Assembly (NCBI GenBank): GCA_000739535.1
Contig: DF820467.1
Span: forward strand, 265,895 to 329,894
From: Candidatus Vecturithrix granuli
Lineage (GTDB): Bacteria > Moduliflexota > Moduliflexia > Moduliflexales > Moduliflexaceae
Direction of reading: 5' to 3'
DNA: 64,000 nt
The notes beneath the pieces were generated by a model. It ran no database searches, was not told the origin of the DNA, and saw nothing but the letters and a program-made list of their open reading frames with translations. The translations under genes and the position numbers were made by a program. This document shows, piece after piece, positions 33,060-41,905 of the stretch. Position 1 is the first letter of the stretch. Every line of letters starts with the position of its first letter.

Positions 33060-34250
33060 ATGATGAAACGGACTTTTTTGACGACGCTCTGGATATGGCT
33101 TCTGCTCTCAATGCCGGTATTGGCGATGGAACAGCGTTGGATTGATGATCTGAATCAACGTTTTCCCGGAATTGGCTATGAATTTCGAGAAGCCGTTCAA
33201 CAAAAACTTGCACAGCATGGCGGCGACCTGAGCGCCGAAGAATTGATTGAGAAATTACTTGCCAGCCCTGAGTATGCCCCTGATGCAATTACAAACGCCA
33301 GAACCTTCGGATTGCACAGTGAATTGATGTTGTTATATCCGGCCCTGGGGAAATATCAGGATGCGCTGCGCGAGGCGAAACTCCTGCGGGATTTTGTGAT
33401 GCAGTATTCTGCCGAGGATCTCAAAGTGCTGCAGACCTTTCGCGGGGTCTATGCGGAATTATTGATTATTAACGAAGAGTATGAGCAGGCGCTTCAGGAA
33501 ATTGAAGCCGTGATCGCCCTGAACCCTGAAGAAGAAGGGAATTATCTTGGGCGTGGGGTCATTGCCGTCAAATTAGGGCAATTCGAACAGGCCATGCAGG
33601 ATTTGGCTATCCTGATTCAAACTCCGGAGGCCGAACAGCATGCGCAAGAACTGTTTGTCTTTCTCATGCAGCACCGCCAGAAATTTCAAAAAGCGCGGGT
33701 GCAACCTAATACCATGATTGATGTGATGCTCAAAGAGCTTGAACCGGAATCCGCGCCTCATATTCGGATTCCTTCGCAACTTGAGACAGCCAATACCTCC
33801 CCATCCTCGCCAGAACAACCGGACCAACAAACAACAGCCCGTGCTGAAACCACGGATCAAGATTCTCCTGCTGAACCTTTTCTGAAAAACGAGTCCGAAC
33901 CGCTGACAAGTTTGACTCGGCTTAACGCTGAACAGATAGCGCAGCGGCTTGGGACGCCGCTGGCAGAAAATGAGAGTGAACAAACTATTGATCGCGATTA
34001 TACCTATCAGGATCAGACCTTGACGATTAGTTTTGATAAGGAGAAACATCAGATTCTCTCGTTTCAGATGTTTTTTCTGCCCTTAGTTGATGAAACCACG
34101 GCATTTGCCCGGATGGGAGTGCTTCGCCGGGATTTGCCGCCAACAATTGCCACTGACATGTTAAAAGTCTGGAATACGTACGGCCCATTTTCAAAAGTCC
34201 GGCTCTCATTGAATGAAGGTCAGGTCATTGCGATGATAGTCGAACCCTGA
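33060..34250 (+). CDS. Exported TPR-repeat protein of unknown function
   Basis: 396 residues. A signal peptide (KRTFLTTLWIWLLLSMPVL, cleavage near AMA/LA) points to export. Residues about 100-200 carry tetratricopeptide repeats, e.g. YEQALQEIEAVIALNPEEEG and GRGVIAVKLGQFEQAMQDL. A Ser/Pro/Gln-rich linker follows (about 240-290), then a C-terminal beta-rich domain of about 110 residues with DETTAFARMGVLRRDLPP. TPR proteins mediate protein contacts; no specific role is recognisable. A promoter candidate lies at 32932-32961. The small gene at 34259 follows nine bases later and may be co-transcribed. Confidence 0.65.
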   Translation: MMKRTFLTTLWIWLLLSMPVLAMEQRWIDDLNQRFPGIGYEFREAVQQKLAQHGGDLSAEELIEKLLASPEYAPDAITNARTFGLHSELMLLYPALGKYQDALREAKLLRDFVMQYSAEDLKVLQTFRGVYAELLIINEEYEQALQEIEAVIALNPEEEGNYLGRGVIAVKLGQFEQAMQDLAILIQTPEAEQHAQELFVFLMQHRQKFQKARVQPNTMIDVMLKELEPESAPHIRIPSQLETANTSPSSPEQPDQQTTARAETTDQDSPAEPFLKNESEPLTSLTRLNAEQIAQRLGTPLAENESEQTIDRDYTYQDQTLTISFDKEKHQILSFQMFFLPLVDETTAFARMGVLRRDLPPTIATDMLKVWNTYGPFSKVRLSLNEGQVIAMIVEP

Positions 34251-34258
34251 GCGTTGTT

Positions 34259-34519
34259 ATGCAAATTCTTCGTCAACAGCATCAAAAAACTCGAGAACAC
34301 TTGAAAACACTATTTATGGATGTCCTTCGTTCCTATGGAATTGATTCTATGATAAGATGGAATGGTTTTGAATTCGAGGGTAAAACCACAGGCACTCGCA
34401 TTCGCGGGGAAATTTCTCATGATGAAATCCTGGTGGAAATTTCCGGCTGGTTTGAACGCCTCGCCGCCCAAAAACTCCGGGAAGGCTGGAATGAATTGGT
34501 GATGAAGGGGCTTGTCTAA
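34259..34519 (+). CDS. Small protein, possibly polyhydroxyalkanoate-system-like
   Basis: 86 residues, rich in charge, no signal peptide. The order of motifs (QKTREHLKTLFMDVLRSYG, GFEFEGKTTGTRIRGEI, DEILVEISGWFERLAAQKL) recalls the short PHA granule-region family, but the similarity is weak. It begins nine bases after the TPR gene stop, suggesting one transcript. Function unassigned. The following 34520-34692 spacer contains nothing I can support. Confidence 0.5.
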   Translation: MQILRQQHQKTREHLKTLFMDVLRSYGIDSMIRWNGFEFEGKTTGTRIRGEISHDEILVEISGWFERLAAQKLREGWNELVMKGLV

Positions 34520-34692
34520 AGAAGCGCGTTAATCGTCAGCCTGGCGATACGCACAAGAGCTTAATGGTCATGCTTCAGCGCAAGGAAAAGGCGGGCACAA
34601 CCAAAGTTACAGGAACAGCAGCGAACATTTTCACCTGTCTTTTCAAAATTGTCATAGCAACCGGTGTAAGGGTTGTTCGAAATCGCCATCTT

Positions 34693-35631
34693 CTATTTTC
34701 CAACAAAAAATGTAAATTTCGCTTGCTGTTCCTTTTTGAAGGTAATTTTTTCCTTATCTATGTGTTCTCTTGGGGCCGGTATGTCATAAAAACGGCTGAG
34801 TTCCTCCCAATCGTGATCTCGAATTGTCACAACTTCGTGAAGATACATCGAGACCCATACCGGGCCAATTTTCGAATTCGATTCTTCCTGGGCTAAATGA
34901 TCCTTCGTAATCTGCACGTAGTTTTCATCAAGATCAAACCCAATATAGTTTCTTCCAAGTCTCTTGGCGGCAATTGCCGTCGTTCCTGTTCCAATAAATG
35001 GATCGAGAACGAGATCGCCTTCATCCGTTGACATGAGAATAATCCGCTCTAAAAGATGAATCGGAAGCTGACAGGGATGGTTGTCGCGATATTTATTATG
35101 CTTGATGCGATGAATATCCGTCCAGACATCAGAGACTAAGGGCCCGAACGGGTGCAATCCGGCTTTTTTTCCTCCGTAATCTTTCAGTAAATACCCACAT
35201 TTACGACAGCGTTTATGAGAATAACGAATCTCATAATATTTATTGGCTTTAATATTTTTGACATAATATAAAATGCCATAATGCGATGGTTGAAGCGATT
35301 TCCCCATCGGCGCAGTCGGAGCATCCCAGGCAATCCAATGTCGAAAGGTCGCAATCTCATTCAGAAACGCGGCATAATATGTTAACCATTTCGGAATATT
35401 ATGCAGAAAAATTGACCCCGTTGGTTTGGTCACGCGCACCATTTCCCGAATCCATTCCTGACACCAGGCCAGATATTCTTGAACATGCCGTTTATCTTTA
35501 TAGTGGCTATATTTTTTTTGCAAATTAAACGGCGGGTCTGCAAACGTGATGTCAACGCTTTCACTGGAAATCTGTTTGAACAACTTCAAACAATCGCCCT
35601 GCGTAATGGTATTAATGTACTCTTCTGTCAT
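34693..35631 (-). CDS. Type II DNA methyltransferase, beta class (N4-C or N6-A)
   Basis: 312 residues. Catalytic motif IV ADPPFNLQKKYS comes first (residue about 30) and AdoMet-binding motif I LDPFIGTGTTAIAAKRLG lies near residue 215, the order of beta-class methyltransferases. A zinc-knuckle-like CRKCGY is also present. ATG 35631 (MTEEYINTITQGD) overlaps the end of the endonuclease gene by 20 bp. It is one of two methyltransferases flanking that endonuclease and should protect one strand or half of an asymmetric site. The whole system is AT-rich relative to its surroundings, suggesting acquisition. Confidence 0.85.
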   Translation of the reverse strand: MTEEYINTITQGDCLKLFKQISSESVDITFADPPFNLQKKYSHYKDKRHVQEYLAWCQEWIREMVRVTKPTGSIFLHNIPKWLTYYAAFLNEIATFRHWIAWDAPTAPMGKSLQPSHYGILYYVKNIKANKYYEIRYSHKRCRKCGYLLKDYGGKKAGLHPFGPLVSDVWTDIHRIKHNKYRDNHPCQLPIHLLERIILMSTDEGDLVLDPFIGTGTTAIAAKRLGRNYIGFDLDENYVQITKDHLAQEESNSKIGPVWVSMYLHEVVTIRDHDWEELSRFYDIPAPREHIDKEKITFKKEQQAKFTFFVGK

Positions 35632-36610
35632 AAGCCATCTCTTCCAGTACAAATCGTTCAAATCGTTTCAATTCGTCTTGATGAAAAGTAAACACCTCAT
35701 CATACGCTGACACCATCCGCTTTAAATCGCCTTTCCTGACGTACCATCCGATTCCATCTACAAATCCGATAAATTTGGCATGGGGATAATGGGTTTTGAT
35801 TAACGCGCCAACGGAAATTTCTGTTTTCGATTTATCTCCCTGTCCCGATGATGTTGTCGCAAGAAAAGAACTTTCAGCAATAATACGAGGATGAGCTTTG
35901 TTTGGAATAATAAAATCCATTGTGCGCTTCGTGTAAGGCGCATTATCAATCAACTCGGACAAATCCCCTTTTTCACAGTCAGTATTCAAGTCTTTCAAAA
36001 TAGCTTCAATCAACACCTCTGGATTATTAGGCTTCTTGCCGACATACGACCCTTTCTCTTTATATCGAATCAAGGTATCAATCATTTCCGGAAGTTCGAA
36101 TTTCAATTTCAAGATGCTCAATTTTTTCAGTTCAAACAGAGGAATGGTTTTCGCCAAAAAAGGCACTGTGGCCCCTTCAAAAAAGAGGTTGACTAATCCT
36201 TTTCGAAAGAATTCATTCTTTTTCAGCAGAGACAAAATTTGCGTATCAGACCATTCCTGAATTCCTTCTCCTGTGGATTCTTCAGCTTCGTTAATCCAAT
36301 GCGATTTATAGACAACATTGTTCAGTTCAGGATCATCAACTACCCGGATAATAGTTGTCAACCGTTTGAGATATTCATTGGAAAACCCTGTCAATGCCAA
36401 TAATGCTCGTAAACCATGTTCTTTTTGAACAAGCAGATCCTCAAATAACTGCTTGTGAAGGCCAGAGGTTTCAATCTTGTTCTTGAGCACTAACAGAGTT
36501 TCTTTGATGGAGTTGAGATACCCTTCATATTGCTCTTCAAAGGCTGGATTGAAAAAATAAAACGTATTTTTCTCAATAATCGTTGCAAATTTTTCTTCTG
36601 GTGCTCTCAT
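35612..36610 (-). CDS. Type II restriction endonuclease (PD-(D/E)xK-like)
   Basis: 332 residues. The C-terminal third carries KRTMDFIIPNKAHPRIIAES followed by SSGQGDKSKTEISVGALIK. This resembles the core of DpnII-like and related restriction enzymes, with Asp of TMDF and Glu of IIAES as probable metal ligands. It lies between two methyltransferase genes with overlaps or short gaps, the strongest evidence for its role. It should cut unmethylated DNA at the site both methyltransferases protect; the site is not predictable here. GAGGAAC supports ATG 36610. Confidence 0.7.
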   Translation of the reverse strand: MRAPEEKFATIIEKNTFYFFNPAFEEQYEGYLNSIKETLLVLKNKIETSGLHKQLFEDLLVQKEHGLRALLALTGFSNEYLKRLTTIIRVVDDPELNNVVYKSHWINEAEESTGEGIQEWSDTQILSLLKKNEFFRKGLVNLFFEGATVPFLAKTIPLFELKKLSILKLKFELPEMIDTLIRYKEKGSYVGKKPNNPEVLIEAILKDLNTDCEKGDLSELIDNAPYTKRTMDFIIPNKAHPRIIAESSFLATTSSGQGDKSKTEISVGALIKTHYPHAKFIGFVDGIGWYVRKGDLKRMVSAYDEVFTFHQDELKRFERFVLEEMAYDRRVH

Positions 36611-36617
36611 AAGTTCC

Positions 36618-37862
36618 TCATGGCGTGACTTTTTGAAAGAACAGGACATACTCATCTTTCATCGTATTTCTCATGCCTTTAATCGGTTTAAGAATACTTT
36701 TCACTAAGGGCATCCCTAATTTTTTACATTCATCAATAATTGTTTGTTCTAAACGTATCCCTCCGGTTTGATTCGTATTTGAACCAATAATCATGACAAA
36801 ATATTTCCCTGGTTTTAGAACTCTATAAATTTCGCCACACACGATAGCCATATCGCGAAAATAATTGTTTAACCGTTCTTGTTTATTTTTTCCGATTAAA
36901 CCGATCATATGAGAACGTAATGTTGAGATATTATATCCGAAATACTGTAATTGCGATTCGTCATTTTTAGCATAATCAATCGCAAAAGAGTAAGGGGGAG
37001 AGGTAATCACACCATCAACGGTATTATCTCCGAGTTCTATTTGTAATGCGTTGGAATTTGATAAAATAACGACATTTCCTATGTCATGTTGAGAAAAATG
37101 GGGATTCTCTAAAAAATTCTTTACGGTTCCAATATAACGTGCTAGTACTTTTTCAAACAATTGTTGATGTGTTGATGTGGTCACTCGCTTTGAATATCCC
37201 ATCGCATCGAGAAAAGCCAGTAATGCCAGGTGATACACTTTTAATTTTTCAGGATCGTCAATTTTTTTAAACTGTTCGGCTATATTATCAACATGAAAAA
37301 AATGAAATAAAGATTCAGCTTTGCCCTGTAGATGTTCTATCAGGTTTTTTTGTAACGTTAATGCTTCAAATTTTGTTTGCGTCATAAATTGGCAAAATGG
37401 ACTAATATCAACAGCAAAAGAATGAATTCCCATGAGAGCAGCTTCAATATTTGTTGTTCCACTCCCACACATTGGATCCAAAATAGTTTCCCCTTCTTGA
37501 ATGCCAAGAATATTTAACAGCCCCTTAATGAGTTGGGGATGAAACTTACCGCGATAGGGGAATAAGGAATGCGTGGCATATCCAGTTGAAAATTGACTAT
37601 CTTCAAAATATGATTTTGTTTTGGCTGAGCGATTTTCTGAAATAACCTGAGCCTGGTGAGCATATAATAAAAAATGTTTCGTCGGTTGTCCACTGATCAT
37701 TTTAAAAAACGCACTTCTCTTTATGAGCTGTTCTTGAGGCAAAATAGCATATTCTAAATTTGCCATTTCCATTTCAAACAGCTCATTTACCGAAGAAAAC
37801 AATTCGGTATCGTCGCCAAATAATTTTTGAGCAATAGTAGGAAATGAGTAAAATGTATTCAT
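36618..37862 (-). CDS. DNA methyltransferase with TSPPY motif (N4-cytosine type)
   Basis: 414 residues. AdoMet-binding motif I ILDPMCGSGTTNIEAALMG precedes catalytic motif IV VITSPPYSFAIDYAKN. S/TPPY usually indicates N4-cytosine methylation. The end GMRNTMKDEYVLFFQ is typical of DNA methylases. First gene of the three-gene minus-strand restriction-modification operon; the endonuclease starts eight bases later. No strong Shine-Dalgarno is seen before ATG 37862; an alternative start is 37886. AT-rich composition again suggests a transferred unit. Confidence 0.82.
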   Translation of the reverse strand: MNTFYSFPTIAQKLFGDDTELFSSVNELFEMEMANLEYAILPQEQLIKRSAFFKMISGQPTKHFLLYAHQAQVISENRSAKTKSYFEDSQFSTGYATHSLFPYRGKFHPQLIKGLLNILGIQEGETILDPMCGSGTTNIEAALMGIHSFAVDISPFCQFMTQTKFEALTLQKNLIEHLQGKAESLFHFFHVDNIAEQFKKIDDPEKLKVYHLALLAFLDAMGYSKRVTTSTHQQLFEKVLARYIGTVKNFLENPHFSQHDIGNVVILSNSNALQIELGDNTVDGVITSPPYSFAIDYAKNDESQLQYFGYNISTLRSHMIGLIGKNKQERLNNYFRDMAIVCGEIYRVLKPGKYFVMIIGSNTNQTGGIRLEQTIIDECKKLGMPLVKSILKPIKGMRNTMKDEYVLFFQKVTP

Positions 37863-37929
37863 GACAAGACAATATGGAATACACATCGAGGATAGTAAAG
37901 AAAAATTTTGTTAAAACAACAGATTAGTT

Positions 37930-38140
37930 TTAGAAGGATGTCAAAGACCTTATTCGTATCTTATCCTTCTGAGCGGATTAAGCTTTATATTCGTGACGTG
38001 TTTATTTGACGCCAAACAATTCTTTTTAAACGTTTTTCGCACGTTGCCAAAAAAATTTCCGAAAAAAAATACAGCGTGATTCAGGCAGGAGAATCTGCGT
38101 TGTTTCGGGAATGAAGCGAAGCGGATTGCCCGAAACAACG
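37930..38140. repeat. Spacer with hairpins and a diverged copy of the 20530-20760 sequence
   Basis: Contains a hairpin AGAAGGAT/ATCCTTCT (about 37931-37972) and the TTTCGGGAAT palindrome at 38098-38140. Between them 37985-38090 (GTGACGTGTTTATTTGACG ... AAAATTTCCGAAAAAAAATA) is clearly related to 20533-20735, but without the 114-bp element present there. No gene is apparent. Confidence 0.6.
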
Positions 38141-38157
38141 CGAGCATTACAACATGT

Positions 38158-39222
38158 TTACGGCCGCCAACTATCGTAATTCGGATGATCTGGCGTTATT
38201 GGCAAGGTCACGTCCCGGCTGGTTTGTGCGGAATAATAGATGGCGGTGATCAGTTCTAAGGATGCGCGGGCGTCAGCGAGCGTGACCGGGAGTTCAGTGT
38301 TGTGTTGGAGAGCTTCATGGAACAGGGCAAATTGTCTGACAAACTTCTCAGGTTGCGGCATAAACCGCGCCAGCGCGTCATTGATTCGTTCAGTCATCTC
38401 AGGCGTATCGCCGGTAAAACTCCAGGGATCGCAAGTATTACGATAGGCTTCGTGATTGCTTTCCGCTGTGAATCCCTGGAAACAAAAGCGATGACGGGTG
38501 ATTTCAACCGCAGAACCGGTGGTCACGGCTAAGGACGCGAGCGAGCCGTCGGCCATTTCCAGCGCGGCGCACATACAATCTTCGGTTTCAATCAGATTGA
38601 CTTTCGTAGCTGTTCTTGCAAACACGCTTTTGACGGGACCAAGCACGTAATACAGGATGTCGTGGGCATGAATCGCCAAGGTCACCAATGCGCCGCCCAA
38701 TTCAGTCGCCCATTTTCCGCGCCAGGGCACGGCATAATAGGCGGCTTTGCGCCTCCACGCCGTTTCAACGGTCGTCAAATAGGCCGGACCTGCGAGTCCC
38801 TGCTCAATTAAATATTTCAACTTCTGAACGCCATGCCCAAAGCGGTATTGAAAAATTGGCATGACTCGCTTCCCTGAACGGGACTCAGCCGTAAGCAGTT
38901 GGTCAATTTCTTGCAGCGATCCGGCTGCCGGTTTTTCACAGATCACGTGTTTTCCAGCATTCAAGGCCTCTAATGTCTGCGAAGCGTGTAAGTACGAGGG
39001 AGTGCAAATATCAATCAGATCGAGGTCATCCCGCTGGCAAAGTACGGAAAAATCCGTAAAAACCTGGGGAATCTGATAACGGGCAGCTATTTCGCGGACT
39101 TTGTTTTCATCAATATCGCACAGCGCGGCGACCTCAAATTGTTCCGGTAATTCACGATAGGCGTCAACATGCTGAGCACCGATCCCGACGCCCGCCACGC
39201 CAACGCGTAATGTTTTATTCAT
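38158..39222 (-). CDS. Gfo/Idh/MocA family oxidoreductase 1
   Basis: 354 residues. Rossmann start TLRVGVAGVGIGAQHVDAY, then the family signature VICEKPAAGSLQEID with the catalytic Lys of EKP and, further on, the HDILYYVLG segment with a catalytic His. NAD(P)-dependent dehydrogenase acting on sugars, inositols or glycosides in the cytoplasm. Last gene of the minus-strand glycoside cluster that begins at 45130. ATG 39222 (MNKTLRVGV) is chosen; the frame extends with a GTG into a palindrome. It follows another member of the same family, so the two may act in sequence in an oxidation-reduction route. Confidence 0.85.
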   Translation of the reverse strand: MNKTLRVGVAGVGIGAQHVDAYRELPEQFEVAALCDIDENKVREIAARYQIPQVFTDFSVLCQRDDLDLIDICTPSYLHASQTLEALNAGKHVICEKPAAGSLQEIDQLLTAESRSGKRVMPIFQYRFGHGVQKLKYLIEQGLAGPAYLTTVETAWRRKAAYYAVPWRGKWATELGGALVTLAIHAHDILYYVLGPVKSVFARTATKVNLIETEDCMCAALEMADGSLASLAVTTGSAVEITRHRFCFQGFTAESNHEAYRNTCDPWSFTGDTPEMTERINDALARFMPQPEKFVRQFALFHEALQHNTELPVTLADARASLELITAIYYSAQTSRDVTLPITPDHPNYDSWRP

Positions 39223-39237
39223 ATAACCACAAAGCAC

Positions 39238-39312
39238 TACAACGGATTGAAGAATGGAACGGATTTCTTTTGCAAATCCGTTCCATTCTTCAATCCGTTG
39301 TAGTGCTTGATA
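39238..39312. repeat. ACTACAACGGATTGAAG palindrome, copy 1
   Basis: CACTACAACGGATTGAAGAA and its reverse complement enclose ACGGATTTC...AAATCCGT. Relatives occur at 49328-49372 (half), 54522-54665, 58926-59007, 59944-60031 and a right half at 52880-52905. Confidence 0.8.
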
Positions 39313-39315
39313 GTA

Positions 39316-40335
39316 TTAAAGGTTTCCGAGCCTTTGAGCCTGAAGTTGAGCTTGAAGCGCCAGTTCAGAAGCCAGGAAACAGTGATGTTGAGACATTGCG
39401 GTTTCTGTTCGATGCAGAATATCATTCAGTAAATCCCTGCCATAGGGCAAATCTACGGCATTACAGTCAAGATAACGAATCTCTTTGTGGTCAACCAGGA
39501 ACAGGTGATTTTCGCCCGGACGTCCGGCGACATCGCAATATTTGCGCAATTCGATATAACCCTCAGTGCCCAGGATTGTTAAGCGGCCATCGCCCCAGGT
39601 GTTCAGACCGTTGGGGGTGTACCAATCAACCCGGATATAGCCGCTGCCACAGTTTCCGCGTACTAACACTTCGCCGAAATCCTCTAATTCGGGATATTGC
39701 GGATACTTATAGTTCGCGGTGTGTGAAGCGACAACCTCAGCCTCAGTGGAATTGGTAAAAAAGAGAAACTGATCGAATTGGTGCGAAGCAATATCCGTGA
39801 TGATGCCGCCATATTGTTGGCGCCGGAAAAACCAGTCCGGACGTTCCGTCAGCCGGATACGGTGCGGCCCAAGTCCGACGGTCTGAACGACTTTGCCAAT
39901 CGCGCCAGCCTTGACAAGTTCTCCGGCTTTGACAGTGGCTCGGTTTTCAAAACGTTCGCTGAAACAGATCGAATAGATGCGCCCGGTTTCAGCCTGAACC
40001 TTGCGCGCTTCCTTCAATTGTTCCAGCGTGGTGAAACCGGGTTTATCGCTCATGAAGTCTTTACCGTAACGCATGACCCGGATGCCAAGCGGCGCGCGTT
40101 CGCACGGAATCGCGGCGCTTATAATCAGGTGAATGGAGGGATCTTCTAAAATCGCCTCCATACTCTGCGCCTGTCGAGCCTGCGGATAATTCGGCGCAAA
40201 TTGCGCAATCAATTCCGGCTCTTTGGCGTAAAATACGACAAATTCGGCTCCTGCACGCAATAACAGATTGACCTGGCCGTAAATATGGGGGTGATTCAAG
40301 CCAATCACCGAAAAACGAATGGTCGGTTGAGCCAT
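39316..40335 (-). CDS. Gfo/Idh/MocA family oxidoreductase 2
   Basis: 339 residues. The Rossmann region RFSVIGLNHPHIYGQVNLL is slightly atypical. It continues with MSDKPGFTTLEQLKEARKV, where the usual EKP Lys is in DKP, and DIASHQFDQFLFF with a candidate catalytic His. Probable NAD(P)-dependent sugar or polyol dehydrogenase. GAGGAGGGAA precedes ATG 40335. Located between a sister oxidoreductase and a GH4 enzyme, it probably works on the sugar released by the importer-fed glycosidase. Confidence 0.82.
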   Translation of the reverse strand: MAQPTIRFSVIGLNHPHIYGQVNLLLRAGAEFVVFYAKEPELIAQFAPNYPQARQAQSMEAILEDPSIHLIISAAIPCERAPLGIRVMRYGKDFMSDKPGFTTLEQLKEARKVQAETGRIYSICFSERFENRATVKAGELVKAGAIGKVVQTVGLGPHRIRLTERPDWFFRRQQYGGIITDIASHQFDQFLFFTNSTEAEVVASHTANYKYPQYPELEDFGEVLVRGNCGSGYIRVDWYTPNGLNTWGDGRLTILGTEGYIELRKYCDVAGRPGENHLFLVDHKEIRYLDCNAVDLPYGRDLLNDILHRTETAMSQHHCFLASELALQAQLQAQRLGNL

Positions 40336-40365
40336 TCTTTCCCTCCTCTTTTGAAAATACCCGTT

Positions 40366-40417
40366 CGTAGTAAACGCTTCAGCGTTTCTTCACGCCGCTG
40401 AAGCGGCTACTACGAGC
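40366..40417. repeat. GTAGTAGCCGCTTCAGCGG palindrome
   Basis: CGTAGTAAACGCTTCAGCG pairs with CGCTGAAGCGGCTACTACG. A relative half copy lies at about 7424-7450. Sits in the spacer before the oxidoreductase 2 gene. Confidence 0.7.
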
Positions 40418-40437
40418 CTGATTTTTCTCCTCAATGT

Positions 40438-41778
40438 TTAAATCGCCGGATTTCCCATGAATTCAGGTCCCATAAATTTTTCATTTGCGACGAGCAGTTC
40501 GTCAAGCATCGGCCCGGCCGTTTCAGGATCGCGCACTAATGGATCGGTTGTTAACGCAGCCAGGGCAGATTCACGTTTTCCGGTTAAGGCAGCCTCAACG
40601 ATCAGTTCCTGGCGGGCCACATGCGGAGCAACCGCACTATAGGCCGGATGCGGAAGCGTTCCTACCGACAAAGGATGCACCCCCAGACTATTGATATGGG
40701 CCAGACATTCGACCGTTGCCTCACGGGGTAAATTGTCAATTTGCCCTATGTTGGGAACGTTCACGATAAATTGTCCGGACGTTCCTCTGCTTAAAGCGGC
40801 CATGACGGACGCCATTTGTTCATGCGACATCTGAAATTCTTCTGAGGCCCCGTCAAGAAATCCTTCAATGCGTTTGCGACGCTGGCGAACTAATTCCTCA
40901 CGATGAGCAATCGTGGTCAAAACCACGCCGTAGCGATCTCCGTGATTGGTCTCATCAGTCAGAATTCCTGAGAAAAATTCGGCGACATGCCGGTCGCCGG
41001 AACCAAACAAAATTCCGAGTTTCTCAAACAATGAAAATTTCACTGCCAGACGATCTTTGAAAATATCGCTAATATCCGGAATATGTTCTTGTGCAAATTT
41101 AAACACACCATGTTCTGCTAACCAGGAGCGCAGCAATGAGTACCCATCCTGACCGTTCACACGAAAATTCAAAATAATCGGCAGATGATTGATGCCTGCC
41201 ACCTCGAAGGTAATTGCCTCTTTTGCAACATTGAACAAGGGGGCCAGATGACGCTGACGGAAGATATCAACTTCGTGACACAATCCGATTGTTCGAATGC
41301 GTGTGGCGCGAGTCACGCTGCGGCAAATAGTCGTCATCGGATTCGTGAGGTTGAGCAGCCAGGCATTGGGGCATAATTGCTCCATTTCGCGGGCGATCTG
41401 CACGGCAAAGGGAATATGGCGCAAGCCGCGCGCCAGTCCTCCCGGCCCGACAGTGTCGCCGACGGATTGATAAATCCCGTAGCGTGCCGGGATGTCCAGA
41501 TCGTAACACATCGCCGCAAGACCGCCGATTGAGACGCACAAAATCACAAAATCTGCGTCGCGCAGGCCTTCGCCGCGATCAAGAGCAGAGTGAATTGTGA
41601 GATTGCCGTTTAACTGCAAGACAACCTGTTTGCTGGCACGCGTCAAAAGTTCAAGCGCCTCGGCGTCAATATCGTGAAGTACCACTTCTGCACCGGCCAA
41701 TGCAGGCGTCAAAGCCATATCAGCCACCAGCATCGGCGTCCATTGCACACTCCCGCCGCCAATAAATGCAATTTTCAT
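40438..41778 (-). CDS. Glycoside hydrolase family 4, second copy
   Basis: 446 residues. NAD-binding start MKIAFIGGGSVQWTPMLVAD, NLTNPMTTICRSV and GLCHEVDIFRQRHLA with the metal-binding Cys-His, plus AGINHLPIILNFRV, are all GH4 marks. The reaction requires NAD+ and a divalent metal and cleaves an alpha-linked (or uronide) glycoside. AAGGAG precedes ATG 41778. It is encoded behind the ABC importer genes and before two oxidoreductases, which argues for an intracellular role on the imported oligosaccharide. Distinct in sequence from the first GH4 gene at 454-1791. Confidence 0.87.
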   Translation of the reverse strand: MKIAFIGGGSVQWTPMLVADMALTPALAGAEVVLHDIDAEALELLTRASKQVVLQLNGNLTIHSALDRGEGLRDADFVILCVSIGGLAAMCYDLDIPARYGIYQSVGDTVGPGGLARGLRHIPFAVQIAREMEQLCPNAWLLNLTNPMTTICRSVTRATRIRTIGLCHEVDIFRQRHLAPLFNVAKEAITFEVAGINHLPIILNFRVNGQDGYSLLRSWLAEHGVFKFAQEHIPDISDIFKDRLAVKFSLFEKLGILFGSGDRHVAEFFSGILTDETNHGDRYGVVLTTIAHREELVRQRRKRIEGFLDGASEEFQMSHEQMASVMAALSRGTSGQFIVNVPNIGQIDNLPREATVECLAHINSLGVHPLSVGTLPHPAYSAVAPHVARQELIVEAALTGKRESALAALTTDPLVRDPETAGPMLDELLVANEKFMGPEFMGNPAI

Positions 41779-41815
41779 AGTATTCTCCTTAAGTAATGAT
41801 CAATAATTTTTTCAG

Positions 41816-41890
41816 TTTCTCGCAAAGCCCGCCAAGTTCGCAAAGAACGGATATGCAAAAACTTTGCGTCTTTGCGGGCTTTGCGAGAGA
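41816..41890. repeat. CTCGCAAAGCCCGC palindrome, copy 2
   Basis: TTTCTCGCAAAGCCCGCC and GCGGGCTTTGCGAGAGAAA form the outer arms. Same family as 11063-11137. Lies between GH4 and permease genes within the operon. Confidence 0.8.
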
Positions 41891-41905
41891 AATCCTTGTA
41901 GTTAC

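Noticed and set aside
34564-34896. 110-codon plus-strand frame over the methyltransferase end
   Set aside because: It is antisense to the C-terminus of a clear methyltransferase and shows no motifs.
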